This document shows, piece by piece, positions 43,525 to 52,382 of a stretch of DNA of 64,000 bases; position 1 is the stretch's first letter, and every line of letters starts with the position of its first letter. Made by a program: the position numbers and the translations under genes. This stretch comes from Sphaerimonospora cavernae (GTDB lineage Bacteria; Actinomycetota; Actinomycetes; Streptosporangiales; Streptosporangiaceae). Below the pieces are notes generated by a model that saw nothing but the letters and a program-made list of their open reading frames with translations, did no database searches and was not told where the DNA came from. The stretch spans positions 100,047 to 164,046 of the forward strand of contig NZ_JBHMQT010000036.1 of assembly GCF_042435035.1 (NCBI RefSeq). The letters are read 5' to 3'.

Positions 43525-46433
43525 CCACTCGGCTGGAATGGGCGCCCGAGCCGCGTCGGGTCGCCAAGAACGACCGGCACAGCGGGTTCGTGGCGATCGA
43601 CTTCGGCACCACCAACACCACGATGACCCTGTACGACCGCAACGTCGCCGAGCGCCCGCCTCTGCCGGCGGCGCAGCACGCGGCGCTGCTGGAGGCCGTC
43701 ACGTCGCTGCTCACCGACGGCCTGCCGGTCACCGACATGCCGCGGGAACGCCACCACAAGGAGTGGAAGGGCGTGCTCGACGGGATCGCCGCCGACCGGC
43801 TGGACCGTCCGGACGCGACCGCCGCTGCGCTCGTGCAGCTGATCAAAGGGACCACGGCGACCTCGCCAGGAGAGTTGCACGACCTGATCCGCGATCTGGA
43901 CCGGCGGGCCGCGACCTGCACCGAGGCCGTGCGCCGCTGGTTGCGCTACCGCCTGCACCGCTGCCATGAGGCGGCGTTCACGGCGCCCGCGCTCGAACAG
44001 CGCTGGCTGCACGTGGTGACGTTCGGCGACCTCGAGAGCAGCGAGGTGATCAGCCGCGCCGAGGTGCGGCAGGAAAACCCGCTGCTGGTGCGGCTGCGCC
44101 CGCAGACGTTCGAGGGGCAGGAGAAGACACCCGTGGCGGTGCTCAACCTCAAGCAGCTCGTGACGCGGGTGCCGCCGGAGAGCCACATCGACCAGGAGAA
44201 CCGGGCGATCGGCGCCGAAGGGCTGTTCGCGGGCGTCGTCTCGTCCCTTCTCGGCCGGGGTGACGGGTTCATCGAGGAGGGCCGCCCGGCGTTCGGTCCC
44301 GGCCGCCTCGACCATGTCGTCCTGACGTACCCCACGATGTCGTCGCCGGACGTGCGGCGGAACCTGCGGCGCATCGTCCACGAGACACTCGGCGTCACCC
44401 TGGTCGACACCGACTACGACGAGGCGATCGCCGCCGCCCTGTTCTTCCTCATGCGCGACCTCGGCCCCCACTACGGCACGGGCCTGGAGGCGCTGCGGGC
44501 ACGCTACCGGCCGGTCAAGGGCGCCACCGGCGCCTACGAGGAGAACGTGCTGGTCATCGACGTCGGCGGCGGGACGACCGACATCGCCCTGGTGCGCTTC
44601 CTGCTGAAGGACCGCACCGCCCGCCACCGGGTGGAGATGCTCCCGTACACGGGCCGCGACTACAGCATCGTGCCGACCCTGCGCGGGACCAGCGGCAAGG
44701 CGCAGCGCGGCGGCAACTTCCTCACCCTGCGCGTGTTCCACTGGCTCAAGGCCGTGATCGCCGACCTGGTGCTCCGCTCGGCCGCCGAGAGCGGGTCAAC
44801 CGACGTCCGCCAGTGGCTGGACCTCACCGTGAGCGAGCTCCACCCGTCACGGCGCGACGGCAAGAAGTACCTCGCGGGCAAGCTGCAGGGGGACATGCTG
44901 GCCGTCCTGCGGGGCGGAACCGCCGGGCGGCGCATGCACGACCCGGACCTGTTCGCCGACGTCGAACGCGTGGTACGGACGCACTACCGGGGCGACCCAC
45001 CCCTGGACGAGACCTCGGCCGACCGCGCCGGCCGCCTGTTCGACGGCCTGTGGAGGCTGGCGGAGAAGGTCAAGCTGTCACTCAACGAGCAGCCCGAGCA
45101 CGTGATCGACGAGCTGGACCTGCGGCCCCTCATCGACATCGCCTTCGAGGAGTCGCAGACCTCGCAGCCCGGGATCCTCCAGAAGCCCGTCCTGGGCCAG
45201 GCGACGCTGCACGACATCACCCGGCCGATGTTGGAGGAGATCGCCCAGCTCGCGTTAGGCCTGGCCCAGGCGCGGCTGGACGGGCCGGACGACCGGCTGG
45301 ACCGGATCGTGCTTACCGGCAAGGCCGGCATGACCCCGCTGCTGCGCACCGTGATCAAGGAGCGTTTCTGCGCCCGCGACGCCGACCCGGCCAAGTTCGA
45401 CTCGGTGGAGATCGTCGGTGAGCGGCGGTACGCGAAGAACGCGGCGTCCATCGGCGCGGCCTGGGCCGCCGTGGTCCGCGGCTACCACCTGTCCGACGAC
45501 GAGGTCAGGAACATCGTCGTGCACGGCGGCACGGACGTGGACATCGACATCGACAACCTCTTCCGCAACCTGCCTTACACCCTGATCCGCGGCGGTGGCG
45601 GCGACCACGACTCCACCCTCTTCAAGGTCGGCGACGAGTTCCCGCAGCACCGCGGCGGCCGGTCGTTCCTGCGTAGCCGCCTGCTCCGGCTGGGCGACGG
45701 CCTCACCGTCCAGAGGGTGGTCTACGGGGGCACCAACCAGGAGTGGGGCTCGTTCAAGTGGGAGAACGCGCTGGTGGACCAGCAGCGCGCCGACCCCTCG
45801 TTCGAGATCAACCGCACCATCTGGCCCGCCCAGATATCGGCGCAGGTGGAGGTGGACGACCACCAGGAGCTCCGCCTGCACCTGTGGCGCGGCGAGGAGC
45901 CAGGCTACCTGGTCATGGACCGCGACGCCATCGAGGTGGTCCACATGGCGGACCGGCTCGCCGACCAGGACATCGCGTTCGGCCTGGACATGGCTGAGAG
46001 GATCACCGTCAACCGGCCGACCGGCAACGACGACCTCGGAGGGTCACGGGTCTTCACCACCCACGACTCCGCGGCGGGCCCGTTCTTCCAGCGGTTCACC
46101 GACGACTCCGGCCGCAGCGTGGACGGGGTGATCAGCGGCTGTCCGCTGCCCGACCCGCCCCGCAACGGGCAGTGGGCGTTCTTCCTCGACCAGGACGAGC
46201 GCAGCCTCGAACTGGGCACCGTGACGGCGCCGGCCGACGCCGCCTACACCTCCTACTGGGCCACTCTCGACGAGACCGGAAGCTTGCGGATCCACGCGGA
46301 GCGGCCGGACTACTGGAAGGCCAGGGACGTCGCCGATCTGCAGGACCATTCCGGAAAGGTGCTGACCCTGGACATCTCCGTGCGCCCGCAGCGCGGCGTG
46401 GACCCCGACGACCCCTACAACGGGCAGCAGTGA
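43521..46433 (+). CDS. Hsp70/actin-fold ATPase, second gene of the operon
   Basis: A 970-residue protein from GTG 43521. The actin-fold ATPase signatures are present: phosphate-1 DFGTTNTT (27-34), phosphate-2 VIDVGGGTTD (345-354) and the adenosine motif IVLTGKAG (596-603). Large insertions separate them, so this is a distant DnaK relative. The last ~330 residues are beta-rich, lack the DnaK substrate-binding signature and resemble nothing I know; they may be the partner-binding end. The upstream continuation of this frame is an overlap shadow of the GTPase gene. Its TGA overlaps the next ATG (TGATG). Confidence 0.82.
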   Translation: MTTRLEWAPEPRRVAKNDRHSGFVAIDFGTTNTTMTLYDRNVAERPPLPAAQHAALLEAVTSLLTDGLPVTDMPRERHHKEWKGVLDGIAADRLDRPDATAAALVQLIKGTTATSPGELHDLIRDLDRRAATCTEAVRRWLRYRLHRCHEAAFTAPALEQRWLHVVTFGDLESSEVISRAEVRQENPLLVRLRPQTFEGQEKTPVAVLNLKQLVTRVPPESHIDQENRAIGAEGLFAGVVSSLLGRGDGFIEEGRPAFGPGRLDHVVLTYPTMSSPDVRRNLRRIVHETLGVTLVDTDYDEAIAAALFFLMRDLGPHYGTGLEALRARYRPVKGATGAYEENVLVIDVGGGTTDIALVRFLLKDRTARHRVEMLPYTGRDYSIVPTLRGTSGKAQRGGNFLTLRVFHWLKAVIADLVLRSAAESGSTDVRQWLDLTVSELHPSRRDGKKYLAGKLQGDMLAVLRGGTAGRRMHDPDLFADVERVVRTHYRGDPPLDETSADRAGRLFDGLWRLAEKVKLSLNEQPEHVIDELDLRPLIDIAFEESQTSQPGILQKPVLGQATLHDITRPMLEEIAQLALGLAQARLDGPDDRLDRIVLTGKAGMTPLLRTVIKERFCARDADPAKFDSVEIVGERRYAKNAASIGAAWAAVVRGYHLSDDEVRNIVVHGGTDVDIDIDNLFRNLPYTLIRGGGGDHDSTLFKVGDEFPQHRGGRSFLRSRLLRLGDGLTVQRVVYGGTNQEWGSFKWENALVDQQRADPSFEINRTIWPAQISAQVEVDDHQELRLHLWRGEEPGYLVMDRDAIEVVHMADRLADQDIAFGLDMAERITVNRPTGNDDLGGSRVFTTHDSAAGPFFQRFTDDSGRSVDGVISGCPLPDPPRNGQWAFFLDQDERSLELGTVTAPADAAYTSYWATLDETGSLRIHAERPDYWKARDVADLQDHSGKVLTLDISVRPQRGVDPDDPYNGQQ

Positions 46434-47719
46434 TGGCATTCTCCGACGAACAGGCGATCGCCCTGATCAGAGCCCTGGAAGAGCTGCGCGGCACGCCGGG
46501 CCACGAGGACATGGTGCTGGACGTCATGGTCTACGTGCTGGGCCGTCTCCATGAGGTGAGCATGACGACGCTGCGGGCCGGGCCGCCCGACCCGGGCAAG
46601 CGAGCGCGCCACGAGCTGAGGTCCCTCGTCGAGGAGTTCCTGGGGGACCGCGGCCCCATGCGGGACTCCCACACGCCCTCGCAGGGCGACGAGCAGCGCG
46701 CTGAAGACGACGAGGACAGGTCGAACCCGCGTCCGCGTCCTTCGGGCCCGACGCCTTCCGGCGAAGACACCTCGCTGCTGAGATCGCGCGAGTCCAAGCC
46801 GCCCATCTCCCTGGAAGCCGCCGGGGAGGTGACCGCCCTCTACCGGAAGGTCCGCCGGGCCTGTGGGCTTCCCGACGATTCCGACCCCGACTTCGACCGC
46901 GACGACCTCACGGCGGAGGGCCTGGCCGGACGGTGGCAGCGGCTGAACGTGATGCTGCTGCGCCTGCCTCGCGATCCCGTGTCCGAGTTCATGCGCGAGG
47001 TCGACGCCATCGCCCGCACGTACGCCGGCACCGGCTTCAGTGCGGAGAACACGCTGCTGCTGCCGCTGGTTCCCGGCGACAAGCCGATGGTCATCGTGCG
47101 GGGATGGCCGGAGCTCGACGTGCCGACGGTCACCACGCACCATGAGGGACGCCGACGCGCCGGGCTGCCCGGCCCGGGCGACGACGATCTTCTGGGCAGG
47201 ATGTCGGACCTGGCGACCCTGGTGCTGGCCGTCGCGGACCTCGACCCCTCGCTTTTCTGGTACCGGATGAACCGTGACCGTCCCTACCCGCTGGCGGAGA
47301 AGCGAGCGGAGTACGACAAGGCGCTGACGACGGCGATCCGCCGGGTGATGAACGTGAACCCGCCCGGCGGCGACAAGGCGTGGGAGCGCCTGAGCGGCCT
47401 GTACGAGATCGACGCCCATCTCGCCTCCGTGGCCCATTATCCGCCCGCCTTCCCCGGAAGCTGGTGGGACCACCTGCGCGATGTCGCCTACAGCATCGTG
47501 AACGACGCCACCGCGGAACTCGAGTCGCGCAACGTCGTCGTGCGCCGGTGCACCGGCACCCTGTCCCGCGATGACGAGGCTGACCGCGTCCCCATCGACG
47601 TCCCCATGGGGGGCGCGTACCCGATCAGCGGCGTTCTGGCCTGCCTGCGCCTGGAGATCGTCGAGAACGACAGGGTGAGAAAGCCCGCACGCGTGCTGTA
47701 CCGGGAGGGGCAGCGTTGA
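46433..47719 (+). CDS. Unrecognised protein, third gene of the operon
   Basis: A 428-residue soluble protein with no family I recognise. Residues 1-70 are helical (ALEELRGTPGHEDMVLDVMVYVLGRL-like), 72-122 form a Pro/Glu/Ser-rich linker, and 125-428 a mixed domain with a hydrophobic strand pattern (NTLLLPLVPGDKPMVIV) and Trp/Tyr-rich helices (DLDPSLFWYRMN, PGSWWDHLRDVAYSIV). There are no nucleotide-binding motifs or membrane segments. Start and stop both overlap neighbouring genes, so it is translated with the ATPase and the VWA gene. It may be an adaptor specific to this system. Confidence 0.75.
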   Translation: MAFSDEQAIALIRALEELRGTPGHEDMVLDVMVYVLGRLHEVSMTTLRAGPPDPGKRARHELRSLVEEFLGDRGPMRDSHTPSQGDEQRAEDDEDRSNPRPRPSGPTPSGEDTSLLRSRESKPPISLEAAGEVTALYRKVRRACGLPDDSDPDFDRDDLTAEGLAGRWQRLNVMLLRLPRDPVSEFMREVDAIARTYAGTGFSAENTLLLPLVPGDKPMVIVRGWPELDVPTVTTHHEGRRRAGLPGPGDDDLLGRMSDLATLVLAVADLDPSLFWYRMNRDRPYPLAEKRAEYDKALTTAIRRVMNVNPPGGDKAWERLSGLYEIDAHLASVAHYPPAFPGSWWDHLRDVAYSIVNDATAELESRNVVVRRCTGTLSRDDEADRVPIDVPMGGAYPISGVLACLRLEIVENDRVRKPARVLYREGQR

Positions 47720-49260
47720 CCATGTCCGCGAGCCTGCTGCGCCGGGCGGCCTCCCTGACCGGAGCACTGCTGATGATCCTCACCGTCATCCTTGCGGGCA
47801 CGGCCGCGTCCGCGCCGACCGCGTTCGCCGAGCCGCCACAGAGCAGCCTGGAGGAGGTGCTCGATCGGCTCGGCGTGGACAAGCTGCCCGCCGACTACGT
47901 GGTGCTGATCGACACCTCCGGGTCCATGCAGGACGACAAAGGGCCGGATCTGTACCAGAGCGCCCGCGAGGGTCTGGCACCGCTGCTCGACGCGCTGGAC
48001 GACAAGGACCGGCTCACGCTGATCAACTTCGACAGCCTGGCGCAGATCGACTTCTCCGGGCCGCTGAACGGCGCCGGCAGCAAGGCCCTGCAGAACCTGC
48101 CCGACCGGGCCACAGGGACCAGCACCGACATCGGCGCCGCGATCAAGTCGGCGATCGACGCGCTCGGGCGGGCGGGCGACGACCCGGCGATCGTGATCAT
48201 GCTGACCGACGGCGACCACTCGCCGCCGCCGGGGTCGCAGTACGTGAAGGACACCGCGCAGTGGGTCCCGGGCCTGCGGTCCGAGGCGCAGGCGGTCACC
48301 GAGCGGCGGCCCCTGCGCAGCTACGCGCTCGCGCTGGCCGACGATCAGAAGAAGGGGGCCCAGCTGTTCGGCGAGATCTTCGGCCACACCGAGGTGCTGA
48401 ACCTGCCCGCGGACCAGGTCAAGCCCTACCTGTACCACGTCAAGGACCAGGTGCGGCTGGACAAGGCGGCCGCGGTGCTGCAGGGGGAACGGCTCGCCGT
48501 CCAGGCGACGCTCCCCGGCGAGGTCACGGTCGGCGCCGAGGGCAGCGAGATCACGGCGGAGCTGACCTCCCTGGCCGAGCGGGTGCCGTTGCACGTGTCC
48601 GGGTTGACGCTGCGTGTCGGCGGGGCATCCGGGCGGGCCGTCGCGCCGGACGTGGACCTGCCGCCCAAGGGCAAGGCCACGGTCCGCTTCAAGCTCACCG
48701 CCCCGCAGACCTTCCGGTGGCGGATCGGTGTGCAGGAGGAGGTCGTCCGGGGCGCCGCGCGGCTGTCGGGCACGGTCGAGTCCCCCTGGTTGTCGGTGCT
48801 CGCGCGGGACATCCGCGTCCCCTTCTCGCCTCCCGCGGTGAAGGCCGAGGCGAGGTCGCGGGCGGTCAGCATGGTGGGCATCCCGTATTGGCAGATCGCC
48901 CTGGCCCTCCTCGCCCTGGTCCTGATGGTCCTGCTGGGCCGCTACCTGACGCAGCGCCGGTGGGTGACGATGAACGGCGAGCAGTTGACGGTGTCCCCGC
49001 AGAGCGCCTACCCCGAGGACTTCCGGCTGGCCGGCCGGCGCATGAGGCTGCCGTACCAGAGCCGGTCGGAGGGACCGGCCGGGCAGGTCGAGGTTCGGGC
49101 GCAGCGCCGGCGCCGAATCGGCAGGCCCGGCACCGAGAGAGTGCTCTACCTCTGGTACCGGCGCGACGGCCGCACGGCGCACGCGCAGCTGCACCCGGGC
49201 CGGTCGGTGATCCTCCTCGATGACACCGAGTTCGCCTACGTCGATCGTTCCAGCCAGTGA
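47716..49260 (+). CDS. Membrane-anchored extracellular VWA protein, fourth gene of the operon
   Basis: A 514-residue protein with an N-terminal Sec signal (1-38, AFA before the cleavage point) and a single membrane helix at ~390-410. In between lies a VWA domain with an intact MIDAS: DTSGSM (66-71), T135/T137 and TDGD (164-167), followed by a beta-rich region. About 100 basic residues after the helix face the cytoplasm. This places a metal-dependent adhesion or sensing domain outside and a tail inside that can meet the NTPases. TTG 47716 overlaps the previous stop (TTGA); ATG 47722 is the alternative. GGAGGGG precedes both. Confidence 0.88.
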   Translation: MTMSASLLRRAASLTGALLMILTVILAGTAASAPTAFAEPPQSSLEEVLDRLGVDKLPADYVVLIDTSGSMQDDKGPDLYQSAREGLAPLLDALDDKDRLTLINFDSLAQIDFSGPLNGAGSKALQNLPDRATGTSTDIGAAIKSAIDALGRAGDDPAIVIMLTDGDHSPPPGSQYVKDTAQWVPGLRSEAQAVTERRPLRSYALALADDQKKGAQLFGEIFGHTEVLNLPADQVKPYLYHVKDQVRLDKAAAVLQGERLAVQATLPGEVTVGAEGSEITAELTSLAERVPLHVSGLTLRVGGASGRAVAPDVDLPPKGKATVRFKLTAPQTFRWRIGVQEEVVRGAARLSGTVESPWLSVLARDIRVPFSPPAVKAEARSRAVSMVGIPYWQIALALLALVLMVLLGRYLTQRRWVTMNGEQLTVSPQSAYPEDFRLAGRRMRLPYQSRSEGPAGQVEVRAQRRRRIGRPGTERVLYLWYRRDGRTAHAQLHPGRSVILLDDTEFAYVDRSSQ

Positions 49261-49299
49261 CACCCGAATCTCGAACATCCGTCCCGGAAGGGGTATCCG

Positions 49300-52200
49300 A
49301 TGCGTCCTACTCTCATCGTGGGGCTCGGCGGCACGGGGAGCCAGGCCGTCGTCCAGCTCAAGCAGCGTCTGGACACCCATAAGCGGTGGCGGGAGCTGGA
49401 AGGCCGTCCCGAGCGAAGCCCCGCGGTGGTCCTGCGGGCCTTCGACGTGGACCAGGCCCGGCCGCAGGCGGGACGGGTCGGCCTGGACGACGGCAACGAG
49501 GACGTCCTGCTCAATGCCGAGGTCGGCCCGGTCATCCGCCGTCTGAAGGACCCTCGGCCCGGGGAGCGGCCGAGCTTCGTCTCCCGGTGGTTCAAGCCCG
49601 CCGACGCCCGGCAGATCCGGGAGGCGCAGGCGACGGCGTTCATGAACAACGGCGCCGGACAGATCCGCGCGTTCGGGCGAATCGCCTTTTTTCAGGACAT
49701 GGGCGGCGATGGACGGGTTCGCCGACACCTGACCTCGGCCTTCGACGAGCTCACCCAGAGGCACTCCGAGGTCGACGTCTACGTGGTGACCTCGATCGCC
49801 GGCGGCACGGGGGCCGGGCTGCTCATCGACACGCTGGTCCTGCTGCAGAAGGAGGCCGCCAGGCGGCCCGGCCTCGCGGTCAGCACCTCCCTGTTCTGCG
49901 TGATGCCCGCCGCCTTCCGCGGCACGCTGAGCGACCTCACCTACAAGGCGGGCGAGGCCAACGGCTTCGCGGCGCTGCGCGAGCTGCACCGCCTGATCAC
50001 TACCGAGGACCCGGTGAAGTTCGCCTGGGCCCCCGGCCAGGACTGGGAGATGCGGGAACCTCCGGTCCGGGCAATCTACCTGATCGACGGCACGCGCGGC
50101 GGCAACGCCCGGCGGCTGCAGGAGGGGTATCCGGTGGCGATCACCGACGCCATCTACGCCCAGCTCCTGCCGAGCTCCCGCTCCAGCCGCAGCCGCAGGG
50201 TGAACGAGGAAGGCCGCCTCAAGGGGCACGAGGACCTGTACTCGACGTTCGGCGTCTACACGGTCGAGTACGCCTGGCAGCCGATCGTCTCCGCGCTCGC
50301 GGTCCGCGCGGCGGCCCGGTTCACCGCCGACCTGCTCGACGAGACCACCGTACCGGTGCCGGAGATGGTGGACCGCTTCCTGAGCGGCACCCTGGACGGC
50401 GCCACCGGGGTGCCGTACCTGCTCAGACGGGAGCTCGGGGGCAGGGGCGTGCGCCGGGCGGCCCCCCGCTGGCTCGATCCGGCCGAGGAGGCCGCGCCGT
50501 TCCCGCTCCTCCCGAACCTGGAGGAGTCCTACCAGGACATCGGGACGTCCATGCTCTCGCGCACCCGACACGGCAACACCGACCTCGACGCCGACATCAC
50601 ACAGCAGGTCCAGCGGTACCTGGGCAAGGCCACGGGCACGCCGGCGGCGCAGCGACAGTTCTACCCGGTCGCCGACCGCAACACCGAGCTGGCCCGCCGG
50701 CAGTGGACCGTCGCGCTGCACTCCGCCGTCGGGATCATGCTGAGCGGCGGGCAGGACGGCGGGCAGGGCGGCGTGACCGCCGCCGAGCGGTTCCTGGACG
50801 CCGTTGGCGCGCGGGTCCGGCAGTACGAGACCGAACTGCAGCGCGCGCCCGCCCCCGAGCCCGGTGCCAAGCAGGCCCTGGCCGAGCAGGAACGGCAGAG
50901 CATGCTGAGCTCCGGGCGCTCGGGACGCAAGCAGCTCCGCTACCTGGCCGCCCGGCAGGGCGCCCTGGAGGCGGAGGTCGAGCGCGAGTGCTGGGAGCGG
51001 GCCACGCAGCTGCTCGGCTACATGATCGGCACGATCGGGGCGGCCAAGGCCGAGCTCGCGCGGGTCCGCGACACGCTCGGGGAGGTGTCTCGCGGCTTCG
51101 AGGCCGAGTCGGCCGCGGTCGCCGGCGACCGTTCCGAGCTGGACGCTGCGCCGCTGCGCCGCATGGTGCCAACCGTGGAGGAGCAGGTCATGGAGCGCTT
51201 CTACGCCCGCTGCGTCGGCGATCCGCCGCAGAAGGGCGGCCTGCCCGAGCGGCTTGCCGCCCGGCGCCGAGCCCTGCTCTGGACGCTGTCCCCGGACGAG
51301 CGCGGCGAGGTACGCCTGCACGTCCAGCGGGGGGAGGAGAAGCCGCAGCCGTGCACCCCTGAGGTGCTGACCCGGGCGATCGGCGGTGCGACCGGGCGGC
51401 TGTTCGACCGGCTCCGTCACATGTCGGTGTTCGAGGTGCTGGAGACCGCCGGGGAGGACCCCGAGGCGCTGGCGCGCGAGATGATCGAGGGCGGCGCGCT
51501 GCTGTCTCATTACGACCGCGACCGGCATTTCGACCTGCAGAGCGGGTACGCGGCACAGGTCCCGCCGCAGATCAGCGAGTACGTCTACGCGGACGTGCCG
51601 GCAGAGGGGCCCGGGCACGAGTTCGGCACGCGGTTCACCGACCGGCTGCTCGCCCAGGGGGTCACGCTGATGCCGATCACCGAGCCCGGGGAGCAGGTCG
51701 ACTACCCCACGACCGACAAGATCCTCTACTTCGCCGTGCAGCACCGGATGGTGCTGCCCGCGTTCACGGGCGTCGAGGGGCTGCGCGAGTCCTACCGCGA
51801 GCGCTCGGACGGGGGCATCTCCCCGCACGTCATGGTGGAGGAGAAGGGGGCCGCCCGGCTCGAATTCCACTCGGCCCGGCTCGCCCGAGACGGGGTCCTG
51901 GACGATGCCCTCCCCGACCTGACGGGCACGGCGCTCAACCTGTGCGCCGACGTGGACCTGCTGCGGTGTGCCGCGATCGTGTTCGCGCACGGCAGGCTGG
52001 AGTTCCGCAGGAACCCCGACCAGGCCGGGGGCACGTGGTACGCCACTCCCCAGGGACGCCAGGAGATCCCCGTCGGCCCGCACCGCGACCTGGCCAAGAC
52101 CCTGGAGCCGCTCGCCCTCGCCCGCACCACCAGGGACGCCGACCGCGCCAGCGGCATCAAGAACCTCGCCGCCGAACTCTCCGAGGCCTACGACGACGAC

Positions 52201-52317
52201 CAGGACGCCGCCCGCTGGACCCGCGACTTCTTCCTCAAAGGCCCCCCCACCCAACCCGGCGTCCCCATTCCCCCCTGGCTCTGGACCGTTTTCACGGTGG
52301 CCTCCCACATTTCATGA
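49300..52317 (+). CDS. Large tubulin-like GTPase, fifth gene of the operon
   Basis: A 1005-residue protein of the prokaryotic tubulin-like group. The N-terminal glycine motif GLGGTGSQA (8-16) and the tubulin signature SIAGGTGAG (165-173) form the GTP site. This is the FtsZ/tubulin pattern GGTG(T/S)G with Ala in place of Thr or Ser. The other ~800 residues are helical and coiled-coil prone (~540-600) and have no counterpart in FtsZ or TubZ. The ATG has GGAAGGGG seven bases upstream. It is the only gene in the unit with a gap (39 bases). Filament formation is inferred from the fold. Confidence 0.85.
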   Translation: MRPTLIVGLGGTGSQAVVQLKQRLDTHKRWRELEGRPERSPAVVLRAFDVDQARPQAGRVGLDDGNEDVLLNAEVGPVIRRLKDPRPGERPSFVSRWFKPADARQIREAQATAFMNNGAGQIRAFGRIAFFQDMGGDGRVRRHLTSAFDELTQRHSEVDVYVVTSIAGGTGAGLLIDTLVLLQKEAARRPGLAVSTSLFCVMPAAFRGTLSDLTYKAGEANGFAALRELHRLITTEDPVKFAWAPGQDWEMREPPVRAIYLIDGTRGGNARRLQEGYPVAITDAIYAQLLPSSRSSRSRRVNEEGRLKGHEDLYSTFGVYTVEYAWQPIVSALAVRAAARFTADLLDETTVPVPEMVDRFLSGTLDGATGVPYLLRRELGGRGVRRAAPRWLDPAEEAAPFPLLPNLEESYQDIGTSMLSRTRHGNTDLDADITQQVQRYLGKATGTPAAQRQFYPVADRNTELARRQWTVALHSAVGIMLSGGQDGGQGGVTAAERFLDAVGARVRQYETELQRAPAPEPGAKQALAEQERQSMLSSGRSGRKQLRYLAARQGALEAEVERECWERATQLLGYMIGTIGAAKAELARVRDTLGEVSRGFEAESAAVAGDRSELDAAPLRRMVPTVEEQVMERFYARCVGDPPQKGGLPERLAARRRALLWTLSPDERGEVRLHVQRGEEKPQPCTPEVLTRAIGGATGRLFDRLRHMSVFEVLETAGEDPEALAREMIEGGALLSHYDRDRHFDLQSGYAAQVPPQISEYVYADVPAEGPGHEFGTRFTDRLLAQGVTLMPITEPGEQVDYPTTDKILYFAVQHRMVLPAFTGVEGLRESYRERSDGGISPHVMVEEKGAARLEFHSARLARDGVLDDALPDLTGTALNLCADVDLLRCAAIVFAHGRLEFRRNPDQAGGTWYATPQGRQEIPVGPHRDLAKTLEPLALARTTRDADRASGIKNLAAELSEAYDDDQDAARWTRDFFLKGPPTQPGVPIPPWLWTVFTVASHIS

Positions 52318-52382
52318 GGCCGCGGCTCGCGGTCCATGGCGAGGTCGCTATCTGCCCACCAGGAGTCCGTGCAGGGGCGGCT

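Noticed and set aside
47488..52308. A 1606-codon open frame on the minus strand across the VWA and tubulin-like genes
   Set aside because: It is a shadow of high-GC coding sequence. The plus-strand frames carry signal peptide, MIDAS and tubulin motifs, overlapping starts and ribosome sites; the minus-strand product has only Gly/Arg/Pro-rich sequence.
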